DNA of 64,000 nt from Pseudomonadales bacterium (lineage in GTDB: Bacteria; Pseudomonadota; Gammaproteobacteria; Pseudomonadales; Ketobacteraceae). This document shows, piece after piece, positions 17,111 to 26,620 of this stretch. The position numbers were made by a program, and so were the translations under genes. The notes below the pieces were generated by a model, which saw nothing but the letters and a program-made list of their open reading frames with translations, was not told the DNA's origin and did not search any database. How positions within the stretch are numbered: the first letter of the stretch is position 1; every line of letters begins with the position of its first letter. The stretch covers positions 95,074 to 159,073 of the forward strand of contig JAGUVW010000022.1 of NCBI GenBank assembly GCA_020062665.1. The letters are read 5' to 3'.

Positions 17111-18520
17111 TTACTTGCCGCCCTTTCCGTGTTTGTAATCGTGCTTTGACTCACACTTCTTCGACTCATCCAGCGGCGCCACATGCAGCAGAATGAATTC
17201 ATTGTTATCCGCCACACCAAACTCACGCCCGGATGAGAACGGGAAGTTGTTGTCGTTCACCACCAGCAGCGTGTTGTTATCCACCACCAGCACGTCTTCG
17301 ATGGTGACGAACGGGAAGGTCAGCACGGTGTTGGCCGCACCATCTCCAGCCACATCGCGGGGATCGTAAATATTCATCAGATCCACTACTTCCTGTTTGA
17401 TCAGGTGGCCGTCTGCATCCACCTTGTCCAGATTGATCTTGAAGATCTTCTTGAATCTGGCGGGATTGGTGAAGTTCGGATTGCTGGCATCGCCCTGGCC
17501 GTTGTCGCGCTCGATGATCAGGTAGTCGCGATCGGTGATGGCGGTGAAGTCGCCGATGGCATGGCTGGGGCTGTCCATCAGGTAGGCGAAGTTGTTGCCG
17601 GTGTAGGCTTTGGTTTTCGGGTTGAATTCATGAATCCACAGGCGGTTGCGGTGGTCATCGCCGTTGATGGCTTTTTCCAGCAGCGCATACAGCCGCGTGC
17701 CGCTGATGTTCAGTGCCATGCCTTCGAAGCCGCCGGAGTTGGGCAGGTTTACGTCGGCAGGATTGGCCAGCAGCGGATTGCTGGGGGACTGTATCCAGGG
17801 ATTGATGCTGCTGCCGCCCAGCGTGCTGGGGAAATGATTGAAGTTGGGCAGTGATACCGGTGCATCCAGTACGCGGCCATCACGATCGGTGCGGATCAGG
17901 AATGGGCCAAATTCCTCGCCAAACCAGAATGAACCATCGGCAGTGCGGCGCACGGATTCCAGATCGAAATCCCAGCCGGTCAGCAGGCGCTGGTTGCGAA
18001 TCGCGGGATCAACGGGTACCGGGCCGGGAACGGACACTGTTGCGCCGGGATAGCTTTCCAAATCAGCCACGATCTGAAACGGCAGACGCTTTTTCGGATC
18101 GCTCAGGGTGAAGTAGCTGCGCTCGTCGAACTCAGCCAGCACCTTGCCGGTACGACGATCCACCGGATGTACGGTGCCGGTTTTGAAATCCGGTTTCACC
18201 GCGAACACCCGCAGCAGCACGTCCGGCGAGTTGGGCTTGCTGCCAAAGCCGTTGTCCATCATGACGTAGTAGGTGCCTTTTTTGGGGCCGTCCACAATGG
18301 CCGAGAATCCCTGCACGGGTTGTTTGTTTTCAAACGGCGTGACATATCCGTTGCCACCGTTGGTGAACTGGCCCGAGGTGGGGCCATCGGCAAAAGTCGC
18401 TGCGGGCAATACGGCGCGACCCATCAATTCCGCCGCCTGCGCGCTACCAGCAATTGCGCTGCCAATGCCCAGTGCCAGTGCGCAAAGAGCGGCACCGGTG
18501 CGATGTTCGATCTTCTTCAT
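17111..18520 (-). CDS. Secreted esterase-like/phytase-family protein
   Basis: A 469-residue exported protein. The start MKKIEHRTGAALCALALG gives a standard signal peptide cut after AQA near residue 29, with GGGGGAA as ribosome site; the longer open frame is spurious. The mature protein begins with a beta-propeller-like domain of the esterase-like activity of phytase family (PF13449): GFSAIVDGPKKGTYYVMMDNGFG, FGEEFGPFLIRTDRDGRVL, GFEGMALNISGTRLYALLEKA and LIIERDNGQGD are its usual landmarks. Such proteins hydrolyse phosphate esters or other esters in the periplasm or outside the cell; the substrate is not known. A basic His/Lys-rich tail (KHDYKHGKGGK) ends the protein. Convergent with aqpZ. 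Confidence 0.88.
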   Translation of the reverse strand: MKKIEHRTGAALCALALGIGSAIAGSAQAAELMGRAVLPAATFADGPTSGQFTNGGNGYVTPFENKQPVQGFSAIVDGPKKGTYYVMMDNGFGSKPNSPDVLLRVFAVKPDFKTGTVHPVDRRTGKVLAEFDERSYFTLSDPKKRLPFQIVADLESYPGATVSVPGPVPVDPAIRNQRLLTGWDFDLESVRRTADGSFWFGEEFGPFLIRTDRDGRVLDAPVSLPNFNHFPSTLGGSSINPWIQSPSNPLLANPADVNLPNSGGFEGMALNISGTRLYALLEKAINGDDHRNRLWIHEFNPKTKAYTGNNFAYLMDSPSHAIGDFTAITDRDYLIIERDNGQGDASNPNFTNPARFKKIFKINLDKVDADGHLIKQEVVDLMNIYDPRDVAGDGAANTVLTFPFVTIEDVLVVDNNTLLVVNDNNFPFSSGREFGVADNNEFILLHVAPLDESKKCESKHDYKHGKGGK

Positions 18521-18715
18521 GGTGATTCCCCCGATAGGTTGTGTGCCCCTGCCACCAGGCAAGGGGTTCCACGGGAGTCTGCTGCGCGAAATTGACAGAA
18601 TGATTGAACGCTGAAGAAGAATCGGTGACGCTACAATGGGTTGGCGCAAGATGCGCTTGCCCGATCAGGTATCATGGGTGATGCCGTCATCATTTCACTT
18701 GCAAGGAGTTTGTCC

Positions 18716-19189
18716 ATGACCGCTACGCTGGATGCATCCCGCCGGGTCAGCACGCCACGCTATTCCATCGCCGCTTTTGTGTTGCTGCTGCTCACGCTGC
18801 TGCCACTGGCTGCCTGTTCCACTATTCCCATTTCCTATTACGACGGCACCACCTACACCCAGCTGACCAGCCTGAAGGCGGAGTCGATGATGCTGGTGGA
18901 AAGTTTCGACACCAAACCGGTTACCGCCAATCAGGCCGCCATCGACGCCACGTTGCTGAATTTCCGCAAGGCCTACGAATACGAAAAAGGCAAAGGTGAT
19001 GCGAACAGTGACACCCTGCGCCAGTTCGAGGCCATCCAGTCGCTGTTCAAGGCGGATGTGCAGGACTATCGGGACAGCGGCCCCGGCGCACTGGGGCGCG
19101 CCTATTTTGCGGAAGCGGCCCGCGTGCTGGGCCAGGCCTTTGATATTGCGATCGCCACCGAGAACCTCAAAAACCGGGACAAGCGCTAG
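18716..19189 (+). CDS. Putative lipoprotein of unknown function (157 aa)
   Basis: A 157-residue lipoprotein: an N-terminal hydrophobic helix (FVLLLLTLLPLAAC) ends in a lipobox with Cys. The start MTATLDASRR is selected by AAGGAG 9 nt upstream; an in-frame extension would bury the signal sequence. The mature part is helical (SIPISYYDGTTYTQLTSLKAESMML region then charged helices). No family recognised by me. The next gene, encoding a 107-residue soluble protein, follows after 9 nt with its own AGGAGG, so the two likely form an operon and may work together at the inner or outer membrane. Confidence 0.8.
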   Translation: MTATLDASRRVSTPRYSIAAFVLLLLTLLPLAACSTIPISYYDGTTYTQLTSLKAESMMLVESFDTKPVTANQAAIDATLLNFRKAYEYEKGKGDANSDTLRQFEAIQSLFKADVQDYRDSGPGALGRAYFAEAARVLGQAFDIAIATENLKNRDKR

Positions 19190-19198
19190 GAGGGAACC

Positions 19199-19522
19199 AT
19201 GAGCAAATTTACCGACTTCATTGATGGCATCGTCGACGACAGCAAGATTCTGGCAAAGGCGGAGCTGAAACAGCTGGTGGCCGACGCCAAGAAGGATCAG
19301 TCGGATTTTGTGCGCCTGCAGGCCGAAAACCTCGAGCGCTGGACGGTGTTGCTGGCCGACGGCGATCTGACGCCCGCCGGCTACAAGAAGCTGGTGCGCA
19401 AGATGGAGGTGCTGACCCAGCTGGAGGTGATCAAGCTGAAGGTCAGCGCCAAAGCCAGTGCCCAGCGTCTGGCCCAGGGTATCCAGACCCTGGTGATCGA
19501 CAGCCTGTTCGCACTGATCTGA
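19199..19522 (+). CDS. Small helical protein of unknown function (107 aa)
   Basis: A 107-residue soluble, helical, charge-rich protein, MSKFTDFIDGIVDDSKILAK at the start, preceded by an AGGAGG ribosome site overlapping the end of the lipoprotein gene. The sequence EVIKLKVSAKASAQRLAQGIQTL looks like an amphipathic helix. I do not recognise a family. Probably cotranscribed with the upstream lipoprotein. It ends 108 bp before the Lon-type protease gene, so cotranscription with that gene is possible but uncertain. Confidence 0.75.
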   Translation: MSKFTDFIDGIVDDSKILAKAELKQLVADAKKDQSDFVRLQAENLERWTVLLADGDLTPAGYKKLVRKMEVLTQLEVIKLKVSAKASAQRLAQGIQTLVIDSLFALI

Positions 19523-19630
19523 ATGCCACACGCCCGGCGTCGCTGCGCCGGGTGCCCCGTTGAAAAAACCACCACCGCCCCCATAACTCCGCAAACGCCC
19601 TTTCCCCTACCGGTTCTGGAATCCCCTTTC

Positions 19631-22030
19631 ATGCACGATCAATATGACAACGATCCCGAAATCATCGAACAGGTTGAAGAAGTACAGCAGAACGGGCTGG
19701 TGCTGCCCGACAGTTCCCTGCCGGATCGCTTGTATATTCTGCCGATCTCGAACAAGCCGTATTTTCCGGCCCAGGTGCAGCCGATCATCGTGGATGAAGA
19801 TCCCTGGCTGAGCACGCTGGAACGGGTGGGCAAGACGCCCCACAAGTGCCTGGCCCTGTGCTGGGCGCCGGAACCTGCCGACCAGATCATGCTGCCCGAC
19901 CGCTTTGCCCGCATGGGCTGCGTAGTGCGTGTGCACAACGTGGTGAGGGCCGAAGGCAAGATCCAGTTCATCGCCCAGGGCATCCGCCGGGCCTGGGTGC
20001 ACCAGTGGCTACATCGTCAGCCGCCGCTGCTGGCGAGCGTCACCTATCCATCGCCCCGCCAGGAAGACGCCCAGGAGGTAAAGGCCTACGCCATCGCCAT
20101 CATCGATTCCATCAAGGAGCTGGTGTCGATCAACCCGCTCTATTCCGAGGAACTGCGCAATTATCTCGACCGCTTCAGCCCCAACGATCCGTCGCCGCTG
20201 ACGGATTTCGCCGCCGGCCTTACTACCGCCGATCCCAGCGATCTGCAGGAAGTACTGGATGCAGTGCCGATGCTCAAGCGTATGGAGAAGGTGTTGCTGC
20301 TGCTGAAGAAGGAACTGGAAGTGGCCCGCCTGCACATGCAGATCAACAAGCAGGTGAATGCCAAGCTGGTGGAACACCAGCGCAATTTCTTCCTGCGGGA
20401 GCAGTTGAAGGTCATTCAGAAAGAGCTGGGCATTTCCAAGGATGACAAGGAAAGCGACGCCGACGAGTTCCGCAAGCGCCTGGAGCGTTGCACCGTGCCC
20501 CCCGCAGCGATGAAGAAGATCGACGAAGAGCTGCACAAGCTGTCGCTGCTGGAAACCGGGTCGCCGGAATATGCCGTTACCCGCAACTATCTGGACTGGG
20601 CCACGTCGGTGCCCTGGGGCGTGTTTTCGGCCGACAAGCTCGACATCAAGCACGCCCGCAAGGTGCTGGACAAGGGTCACGACGGCCTGGACGACGTGAA
20701 GGATCGCATCATCGAGTTTCTGGCGGTGGGTGCGTATAAAGGTGAGATCAGCGGCTCGATTCTGTTGCTGGTGGGCCCGCCCGGCGTGGGCAAGACGTCC
20801 ATCGGCAAATCCATCGCCGAAGCGCTGGGCCGCCCCTTCTACCGCTTCAGCTTGGGCGGCATGCGCGACGAGGCCGAAATCAAGGGCCATCGCCGCACTT
20901 ACATCGGCGCCATGCCCGGCAAGCTGGTGCAGGCCCTGAAGGATGTAGAGGTGGCCAACCCGGTAATCATGCTGGACGAGATCGACAAGATCGGCGCGTC
21001 CTATCAGGGTGATCCCGCCTCGGCCCTGCTGGAAGTGCTCGACCCGGAGCAGAACAAGGAATTCCTCGACCACTATCTGGATCTGCGCATTGATCTGTCA
21101 AAGGTGCTGTTCGTGTGTACCGCCAACCAGCTGGACACCATTCCCGGCCCGCTACTGGATCGCATGGATATGATCCGCCTGTCCGGCTATATCACGGAAG
21201 AAAAGATCGCCATCGCCCGCAACCACCTGTGGCCCAAGGCGCTGCAACGGGCCGGCGTGAAGAAGTCGCTGCTGAAGATTTCCACCCCTGCCCTGCGCAA
21301 TATCGTGGAAGGCTATGCCCGCGAATCCGGCGTGCGCAACCTGGAAAAGAACCTGCAAAAGATCGTGCGCAAGGCGGTGATCAAACTGCTGGACAAGCCC
21401 AAAACCGCCATCAGCGTGTCGCCGGACAATCTGCAGGACTTCCTGGGCGCACCCATCTTCCGTGAGGAAAAGCCCATCCGCGGTGTGGGCGTGGTGACCG
21501 GCCTGGCGTGGACATCCCTGGGGGGCGCAACTCTGCCCATCGAGGCCACCGCCGTGCATCACCGCAACGCCGGCGTGAAACTCACCGGCCAGCTGGGGGA
21601 CGTGATGAAGGAATCCGCCGAGATCGCCTACAGCTATGCTTCGTCCCACATTCAGGAATATGGTGGCGATCCGGCATTCTTCGAGAAAGGCTTCATCCAC
21701 GTGCACGTGCCCGAAGGCGCCACGCCCAAGGACGGCCCCAGCGCCGGCATCACCATGACCACGGCCCTGATCTCCCTGGCCCGTAACAAACAGCTGCCCC
21801 GCCCCATCGCCATGACCGGGGAAATCACCCTGACCGGCCAGGTACTGCCCGTGGGGGGTATCCGCGAGAAGGTGATTGCCGCGCGGCGCCAGAAAATCAA
21901 GGAGTTGATTCTGCCGGACGCCAACCGGCGCGATTTCGACGAGTTGCCGGACTACATCCGCAAGGGCCTGACCGTGCACTTTGCCGATCATTACCGCGAC
22001 GTTTATAAGGTGATTTTCAGCGGGCGTTAA
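19631..22030 (+). CDS. Lon-family ATP-dependent protease (AsrA/second-Lon-like)
   Basis: A 799-residue Lon A-type protease. An N-terminal LAN domain (~20-240) is followed by the AAA+ module with Walker A GPPGVGKTS (~380), Walker B VIMLDEIDK and sensor segments, then the P-domain with the catalytic Ser704 in DGPSAGIT and Lys747 in REKVIAARR. The N-terminus (YILPISNKPYFPAQVQPI) and some of the AAA+ sequence diverge from canonical E. coli Lon and look more like the second Lon of pseudomonads (AsrA, PA0779 type), tied to aminoglycoside-induced heat-shock response. This paralogue assignment is from memory of the family. It degrades misfolded and regulatory proteins in the cytoplasm. ATG at 19631 chosen over the upstream frame. 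Confidence 0.9.
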   Translation: MHDQYDNDPEIIEQVEEVQQNGLVLPDSSLPDRLYILPISNKPYFPAQVQPIIVDEDPWLSTLERVGKTPHKCLALCWAPEPADQIMLPDRFARMGCVVRVHNVVRAEGKIQFIAQGIRRAWVHQWLHRQPPLLASVTYPSPRQEDAQEVKAYAIAIIDSIKELVSINPLYSEELRNYLDRFSPNDPSPLTDFAAGLTTADPSDLQEVLDAVPMLKRMEKVLLLLKKELEVARLHMQINKQVNAKLVEHQRNFFLREQLKVIQKELGISKDDKESDADEFRKRLERCTVPPAAMKKIDEELHKLSLLETGSPEYAVTRNYLDWATSVPWGVFSADKLDIKHARKVLDKGHDGLDDVKDRIIEFLAVGAYKGEISGSILLLVGPPGVGKTSIGKSIAEALGRPFYRFSLGGMRDEAEIKGHRRTYIGAMPGKLVQALKDVEVANPVIMLDEIDKIGASYQGDPASALLEVLDPEQNKEFLDHYLDLRIDLSKVLFVCTANQLDTIPGPLLDRMDMIRLSGYITEEKIAIARNHLWPKALQRAGVKKSLLKISTPALRNIVEGYARESGVRNLEKNLQKIVRKAVIKLLDKPKTAISVSPDNLQDFLGAPIFREEKPIRGVGVVTGLAWTSLGGATLPIEATAVHHRNAGVKLTGQLGDVMKESAEIAYSYASSHIQEYGGDPAFFEKGFIHVHVPEGATPKDGPSAGITMTTALISLARNKQLPRPIAMTGEITLTGQVLPVGGIREKVIAARRQKIKELILPDANRRDFDELPDYIRKGLTVHFADHYRDVYKVIFSGR

Positions 22031-22114
22031 CATTTGGAAACGGGAATGAATCGACAGCCCGCCTGTCGATCAATATCATTCCCGCCACGCGCCACCACCA
22101 GACAGAGGGCCCCC

Positions 22115-22762
22115 ATGCCAAAGCTATACGAACTGCTGTCGAACAACGTGAAATGGTCTGAGCAGATGACGCGGGAAGATCCCGAGTTCTTCCAGCGTCT
22201 GGTACACGCTCAATCCCCTGAATACCTGTGGATCGGTTGTTCCGACAGCCGGGTTCCCGCCAACGAGATCGTGGGCCTGTTGCCCGGTGAGATCTTTGTG
22301 CACCGCAATATCGCCAACCTGGTGGTGCACACCGATTTCAACTGCATGTCGGTGCTGGAATATTCCGTCGAAGTGCTCAAGGTCAAACACGTGCTGGTGG
22401 TGGGCCATTACGGCTGCGGCGGTGTCCGTGCCGCCATCTCCAGAACCTCCTTCGGCCTGATCGACAACTGGCTGTACGGCATCAAGAACCTGTATTACCG
22501 CAACAAATACCGCATGGATTCCTTCGACAACGAGGAAGACCGCCTGAATTTCCTCTGCGAACTCAATGTCATGCAGCAGGTGAAGAATGTGGCCCACACG
22601 GCGGTGGTGCAACGGGCCTGGGAACGCGGCCAACCGCTCACCATCCACGGCTGGATCTACAGCCTGAAGGACGGCCTGGCCAAGGATCTGGGCATCAGTA
22701 TCAAGGGCCTGGACGATCTGGCAGATGAATACCGGGTCGTGAACGGCTTGAAGGACGGCTGA
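22115..22762 (+). CDS. can: Beta-class carbonic anhydrase
   Basis: A 215-residue beta-carbonic anhydrase, close to E. coli Can in size and numbering. Zinc ligands Cys42, His98 and Cys101 and the Asp44-Arg46 dyad occur in GCSDSR and VVGHYGCGG. It interconverts CO2 and bicarbonate in the cytoplasm and supplies bicarbonate for fatty acid and nucleotide synthesis at low CO2. The ATG at 22115 follows a GAGGG site; the 81-nt upstream extension is not conserved-looking. Followed by convergent signalling genes; a GGACGGC/GCCGTCC hairpin at 22753-22772 overlaps its stop but lacks a T-run. Confidence 0.95.
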   Translation: MPKLYELLSNNVKWSEQMTREDPEFFQRLVHAQSPEYLWIGCSDSRVPANEIVGLLPGEIFVHRNIANLVVHTDFNCMSVLEYSVEVLKVKHVLVVGHYGCGGVRAAISRTSFGLIDNWLYGIKNLYYRNKYRMDSFDNEEDRLNFLCELNVMQQVKNVAHTAVVQRAWERGQPLTIHGWIYSLKDGLAKDLGISIKGLDDLADEYRVVNGLKDG

Positions 22763-22775
22763 GACGCCGTCCGCT

Positions 22776-24491
22776 TCACCCCGCTGGCGCGATGAGGGTT
22801 TGCAGTTGCGCCAGCGTCATCGGTCTGCCGGTCAGGTAGCCTTGCACTTCATCACAGCCACAGGCCTGCAGGAATTCCATCTGGGCCTGATTCTCGACCC
22901 CCTCAGCCACTACGTTCAGATTCAGTTTTCCCGCCAGATCCACGATGGTGGCCACCAGCACACTGCTGCGTTCGGAATGGGGCACCGCCTGCAGAAAATT
23001 GCGATCCAGCTTGATGGTATCGATGGGCAGATGGCTCAGATAGCTCAGCGACGAATAGCCGGTGCCGAAATCGTCCAGCGCCACCCGCACCCCTTCCGCA
23101 CGCAACGCTTCCAGCATGGGAATGGCCGAATCCTGGCGTTCGATGAACAGGTTCTCGGTCACTTCCAGTTCGATGCGCGACGGATCGATGCCACGCTGGT
23201 GCAGCTGATCCAGCAGATACTCCTTCACGCGGGAGCTGGCGAAATTGCTGGGCGATACATTGATCGACAGATGGCAGCCGGGCGCCAGTGCATCCAGCGC
23301 AGGAAAATCCACCAACGCCTTGTTGATCACCCGGCACGTGAAAGGATCCATCAGGCCCATGGCCTCCAGCACGGGGATGCAGTCGAGCGGCGACAGCTGG
23401 ACATCATCGCGGCTCGACCAGCGTGACAGCGCTTCGAATCCCAGCACGTTCTGGTGACGGCTGCAGACCCGGGGCTGGTAATGCAGTTCGAATTCGCCGG
23501 ATTCCACCGCCTGCTGCACCATCTGCTCGATCAACACCCGCCGCGACAGGGCGTCGATCAGATTGCGGTTGTAGGAGCAATAGGTGTGCTTGCCCAGGGT
23601 CTTGGCCTGGTAGAGCGCGCGATCGGCGCTGGTAAGGATTTCATCCGGGGAACGGGATTCCTCGTTGAACACACACAAGCCGATGGACAGCGAGCAGTGG
23701 ATACGTTGCTGCTGCAGTTCGATAGGTGTTTCCATGGTGTGCAGCAGTTTTTGCGCTACGCGATGGGCTTCTGCAGCGCTGATGTTTTCCAGCAGGATCA
23801 CGAATTCATCGCCGCCGAGCCGCGCTACCGTGTCAGAGGAGCGCACGATGCCGCTCATGCGTTCTGCCACACCACGCAGCAATTCGTCACCCAGTGCGTG
23901 ACCCAGCTCGTCATTGATCTGCTTGAATCCATCCACATCGATGTAGAGCAAGGCGCAGGAGGTACCGTGGCGCTTGACACCCTCGAAGGAATGACTGAGC
24001 CGGTCCATGAACAGGCGACGGTTGCACAAGCCGGTGAGCGTGTCGAAATGGGCAAGATATTCCAGTTGTTGCAGCCGCATGAAATCCCGGTGGGCATAAC
24101 GGATCGAGCGATCCAGCGTCACCGGATTCACCACCCGCTTGGGCAGAAAGTCCGCCACACCCTTGGTGAGCGCGAGTTGATCCAGTTCGTCGTTGTCCAC
24201 CCCGGTGAGCATGATCACCGGCAGATTGCAGCCGGCGCGCTGCATGTGGCCCAGAAAATCGAAACCGTTCTGGTCGCCAAGATGGTAATCCAGCAGCACG
24301 ATGTCGGGCAGTTGCTGCAACTGCGCCACTGCCTGATCCACATTGCTGGCTTCGATCACGTTGTGCTTGCGGCCGGATTTGGCGAGCAGACGCTTGAGGA
24401 AATACAGATCCTCGGCATCGTCGTCCACCAGCAGCAATTTCAACGTCTGGTCGTTCTGGTTGACCGGCGCTCTTTGAAGTTGTGATTCCAT
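22776..24491 (-). CDS. REC-GGDEF-EAL response regulator (cyclic-di-GMP turnover)
   Basis: A 571-residue protein with an N-terminal receiver domain (phospho-acceptor Asp68 in LLDYHLG), a GGDEF domain with intact GGDEF at 226-230 and an RxxD inhibitory site (RSSD 217-220), and an EAL domain with EAL at 353-355 followed by intact catalytic segments (LSINVSPSNF, ELEVTEN, DDFGTGYSSL, KLDRNF, VAEGVE). Both synthesis and breakdown of cyclic-di-GMP are therefore possible; which dominates cannot be told. It starts 4 nt after the stop of the single-domain response regulator, forming an operon, so phosphorylation by the linked histidine kinase is a natural inference. No membrane segment. Confidence 0.93.
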   Translation of the reverse strand: MESQLQRAPVNQNDQTLKLLLVDDDAEDLYFLKRLLAKSGRKHNVIEASNVDQAVAQLQQLPDIVLLDYHLGDQNGFDFLGHMQRAGCNLPVIMLTGVDNDELDQLALTKGVADFLPKRVVNPVTLDRSIRYAHRDFMRLQQLEYLAHFDTLTGLCNRRLFMDRLSHSFEGVKRHGTSCALLYIDVDGFKQINDELGHALGDELLRGVAERMSGIVRSSDTVARLGGDEFVILLENISAAEAHRVAQKLLHTMETPIELQQQRIHCSLSIGLCVFNEESRSPDEILTSADRALYQAKTLGKHTYCSYNRNLIDALSRRVLIEQMVQQAVESGEFELHYQPRVCSRHQNVLGFEALSRWSSRDDVQLSPLDCIPVLEAMGLMDPFTCRVINKALVDFPALDALAPGCHLSINVSPSNFASSRVKEYLLDQLHQRGIDPSRIELEVTENLFIERQDSAIPMLEALRAEGVRVALDDFGTGYSSLSYLSHLPIDTIKLDRNFLQAVPHSERSSVLVATIVDLAGKLNLNVVAEGVENQAQMEFLQACGCDEVQGYLTGRPMTLAQLQTLIAPAG

Positions 24492-24495
24492 TGCA

Positions 24496-24960
24496 TCACT
24501 CGTTTGAAGTTGAAGGCAATGCTGACACGCTGAACCAGTATTGGCAGATGTTCGCTACCACACCGACCAGGCCTTCCAGTCCAAAAGGCTTGCTGATGAA
24601 ACTGTTGGCACCCAGCCGGTAGGAGGTATCGATATCCTCCTGGGCTTTTGATGTGGTGAACACCACCACGGGAATCTTGCGCCATTCCTCGTGCCGCTTG
24701 ATACGCTGCAGGGTTTCCATACCGCCCACACCGGGCATGTTGAGATCCAGCAGCATCAAGCCAGGATAGCTGGCATGTTCGTGTTCAGAGCGCTGCAGAA
24801 ACTCCAGCGCCTCTTCGCCCGACAAAACCGAGAACAGGGGATTTTCCACCTTGTTCTTTTTGAAAGCGCGCTTGATGAAATGCACGTCTTCCACGTCATC
24901 ATCCACAATCAGAATCGGTGTCAGACCCACTGATTCCGCGTTGGCGTCAGTCATGAGCAT
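24496..24960 (-). CDS. Single-domain response regulator (Rcp-like)
   Basis: A ~154-residue protein consisting only of a receiver domain: acidic pocket VDDD (residues 19-22), phospho-acceptor Asp72 in LLDLNMPG, conserved Thr/Ser in VVVFTTSKAQED, and Lys in FISKPFG. The insert KRAFKKNKVENPL and overall layout match the Rcp1-type regulators that pair with phytochrome-like histidine kinases. A strong AAGGAGGA lies upstream; GTG at 24963 and ATG at 24960 are both possible starts. Probably a phosphate shuttle between the downstream-oriented kinase gene product (25100-26395) and the REC-GGDEF-EAL protein encoded 4 nt downstream. Confidence 0.9.
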   Translation of the reverse strand: MLMTDANAESVGLTPILIVDDDVEDVHFIKRAFKKNKVENPLFSVLSGEEALEFLQRSEHEHASYPGLMLLDLNMPGVGGMETLQRIKRHEEWRKIPVVVFTTSKAQEDIDTSYRLGANSFISKPFGLEGLVGVVANICQYWFSVSALPSTSNE

Positions 24961-25099
24961 CACGGCGACTCCTCCTTCCGCGTGACCTGGGTCACGATGA
25001 TGACTTCAGTATCGTACACAAAATGTTCGCTTTCCATCGTGCAGCCGCCTCCCTCACTGTTAATTATTCACATATTCCCTTCTGTTTTATCTAACGCTT

Positions 25100-26395
25100 C
25101 TAACGAGCCTTTAGTTGCTTCAACCAGATCGAAAACACTGCGCCCTGCTGAGGCTGACCGTTGGCCACAATAAAACCTTCATGTCTTTCAACGATTTTGC
25201 GGCAGATGGCCAACCCCATGCCGGTACCCTGATATTTGTCACGGCCGTGCAGGCGTTTGAACACATCGAAAATCAGTTCGTTGTAGCGGTTATCAAAACC
25301 GATGCCGTTATCGCTCACAGCAATACAGCACAGGGATTTATCATCGTTCGGCGCGCTGTCGTTGCGGGCATGGATGTGAACATGGGACCTGACATCTTCC
25401 CGATGATATTTCAGGCTGTTGGAAATCAGGTTCTGGAACAGTTGCCGCAGCTGATTGCGATCCCCCAGCACCACCGGCAGCGCGCCCACTTCAATTTTTG
25501 CCTGGGCATCGCTGATGGCCAGTGACATGTCTTCCAGCACGTCGGCCAGTATGCTGTTGAGCGGCACGGCTTCGAAGGGTTGGGCCTTGGTGGTGATGCG
25601 GGAATAGTTCAGCAGGCTGTCGAGCAGGCCTTCCATCCGCTGCACGGCACCGCCCATGGAATTCAGTACAGCCTTGCCATCGTCATCCACTACTGCCTCA
25701 TAGTCTTCCTGCAGAATTTCGATGTAGTTCATGACTTTCCGCAGCGGCTCGCGCAGATCGTGGGACGCGGCGAAGGCAAACTGCTCCAGCTCGCGCACTG
25801 AACGTGCCAGATTGGTGTTCTGCCGATTGATGATCTCCTGCGCTTCCTTCAGCGCGCGGATGTCGATGACGCCAACGATGATCAGGGCGTTATCGCCTTC
25901 GCCTAAAAACGTGAGGCCGATTTCCAGCGGAATTTCCAGACCGTCACGGGTCACGCCACGAATGTCGCGGCCCTCACCCATGCGACGGCTGCGACGCTCT
26001 TTGAGGAAACTGCTGCGCAGCTGGGGATGCCGCGCACGAATATCGAAGGGGATCAGGTCTTCTACCGAGGTTCCCACCAGCGAGTCCACCGTGTAGCAGA
26101 AGATGGCACAGGCGGTGGGATTCGCATACTGGATGACGCCCTGGGTATCCACGCACAGAATGCCCGACGGCGATGCATCGAGCACTTCGCGCAGGGCAAT
26201 CAGCTTGTGATCAGTGCGGACATGCAGCCGTGCGGCGATGCCGATGGCAATGATGGCGATAACCAGAGGAGCGCTGGCCCAGACCGCGGAATAAACGGCC
26301 AGCGAAACAGCAAGCACACTGCCGAGGGCGGCGGCGAGCAACAACATCAGCGCAGGGGCGGAGGAGCGGCGTCGATCGAAGCGAGTGACAATCAC
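25100..26395 (-). CDS. PAS-domain sensor histidine kinase
   Basis: A 431-residue kinase. Two N-terminal membrane helices (~15-55) are followed by one PAS domain (~66-185, with the VLDASPSGILCVDTQGVIQYANP opening), a HisKA domain with His212 in ASHDLREPLRK, and an HATPase_c domain (NLISNSLKYHRED, DNGIGF, GTGMGLAICRKIVE). The HisKA type resembles phytochrome-like kinases that use Rcp-type regulators, fitting the adjacent single-domain regulator. GTG start with AAGGA 6 nt upstream. The gene is 139 bp upstream of the regulator gene in the same direction, so it could share its transcript. The input signal is unknown. Confidence 0.9.
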   Translation of the reverse strand: MIVTRFDRRRSSAPALMLLLAAALGSVLAVSLAVYSAVWASAPLVIAIIAIGIAARLHVRTDHKLIALREVLDASPSGILCVDTQGVIQYANPTACAIFCYTVDSLVGTSVEDLIPFDIRARHPQLRSSFLKERRSRRMGEGRDIRGVTRDGLEIPLEIGLTFLGEGDNALIIVGVIDIRALKEAQEIINRQNTNLARSVRELEQFAFAASHDLREPLRKVMNYIEILQEDYEAVVDDDGKAVLNSMGGAVQRMEGLLDSLLNYSRITTKAQPFEAVPLNSILADVLEDMSLAISDAQAKIEVGALPVVLGDRNQLRQLFQNLISNSLKYHREDVRSHVHIHARNDSAPNDDKSLCCIAVSDNGIGFDNRYNELIFDVFKRLHGRDKYQGTGMGLAICRKIVERHEGFIVANGQPQQGAVFSIWLKQLKAR

Positions 26396-26620
26396 GTTAT
26401 TCCTTTAACAGGCAATTCGGTTCAAACGGGATGCGAGCGCTGTGCGTGCGGGCACAGAACAGCTTCGACATGGCGTCCGGCCATTTCGCAGCGGTCTGTT
26501 GGTAAAAGTAGGAAAGATTGTCCGCTGTTGCAACGTTGATGTCGCAACAGCGGCGCTTTTTCTGCAATAGCCTCAATATGAGAAAGGATTTATTTCAATT
26601 GGCAGAATTTTGTGTGGACA

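Noticed and set aside
22753..22772. Terminator after the carbonic anhydrase gene
   Set aside because: The GGACGGC/GCCGTCC stem overlaps the stop codon but has no T-run on either strand, so it is not called.
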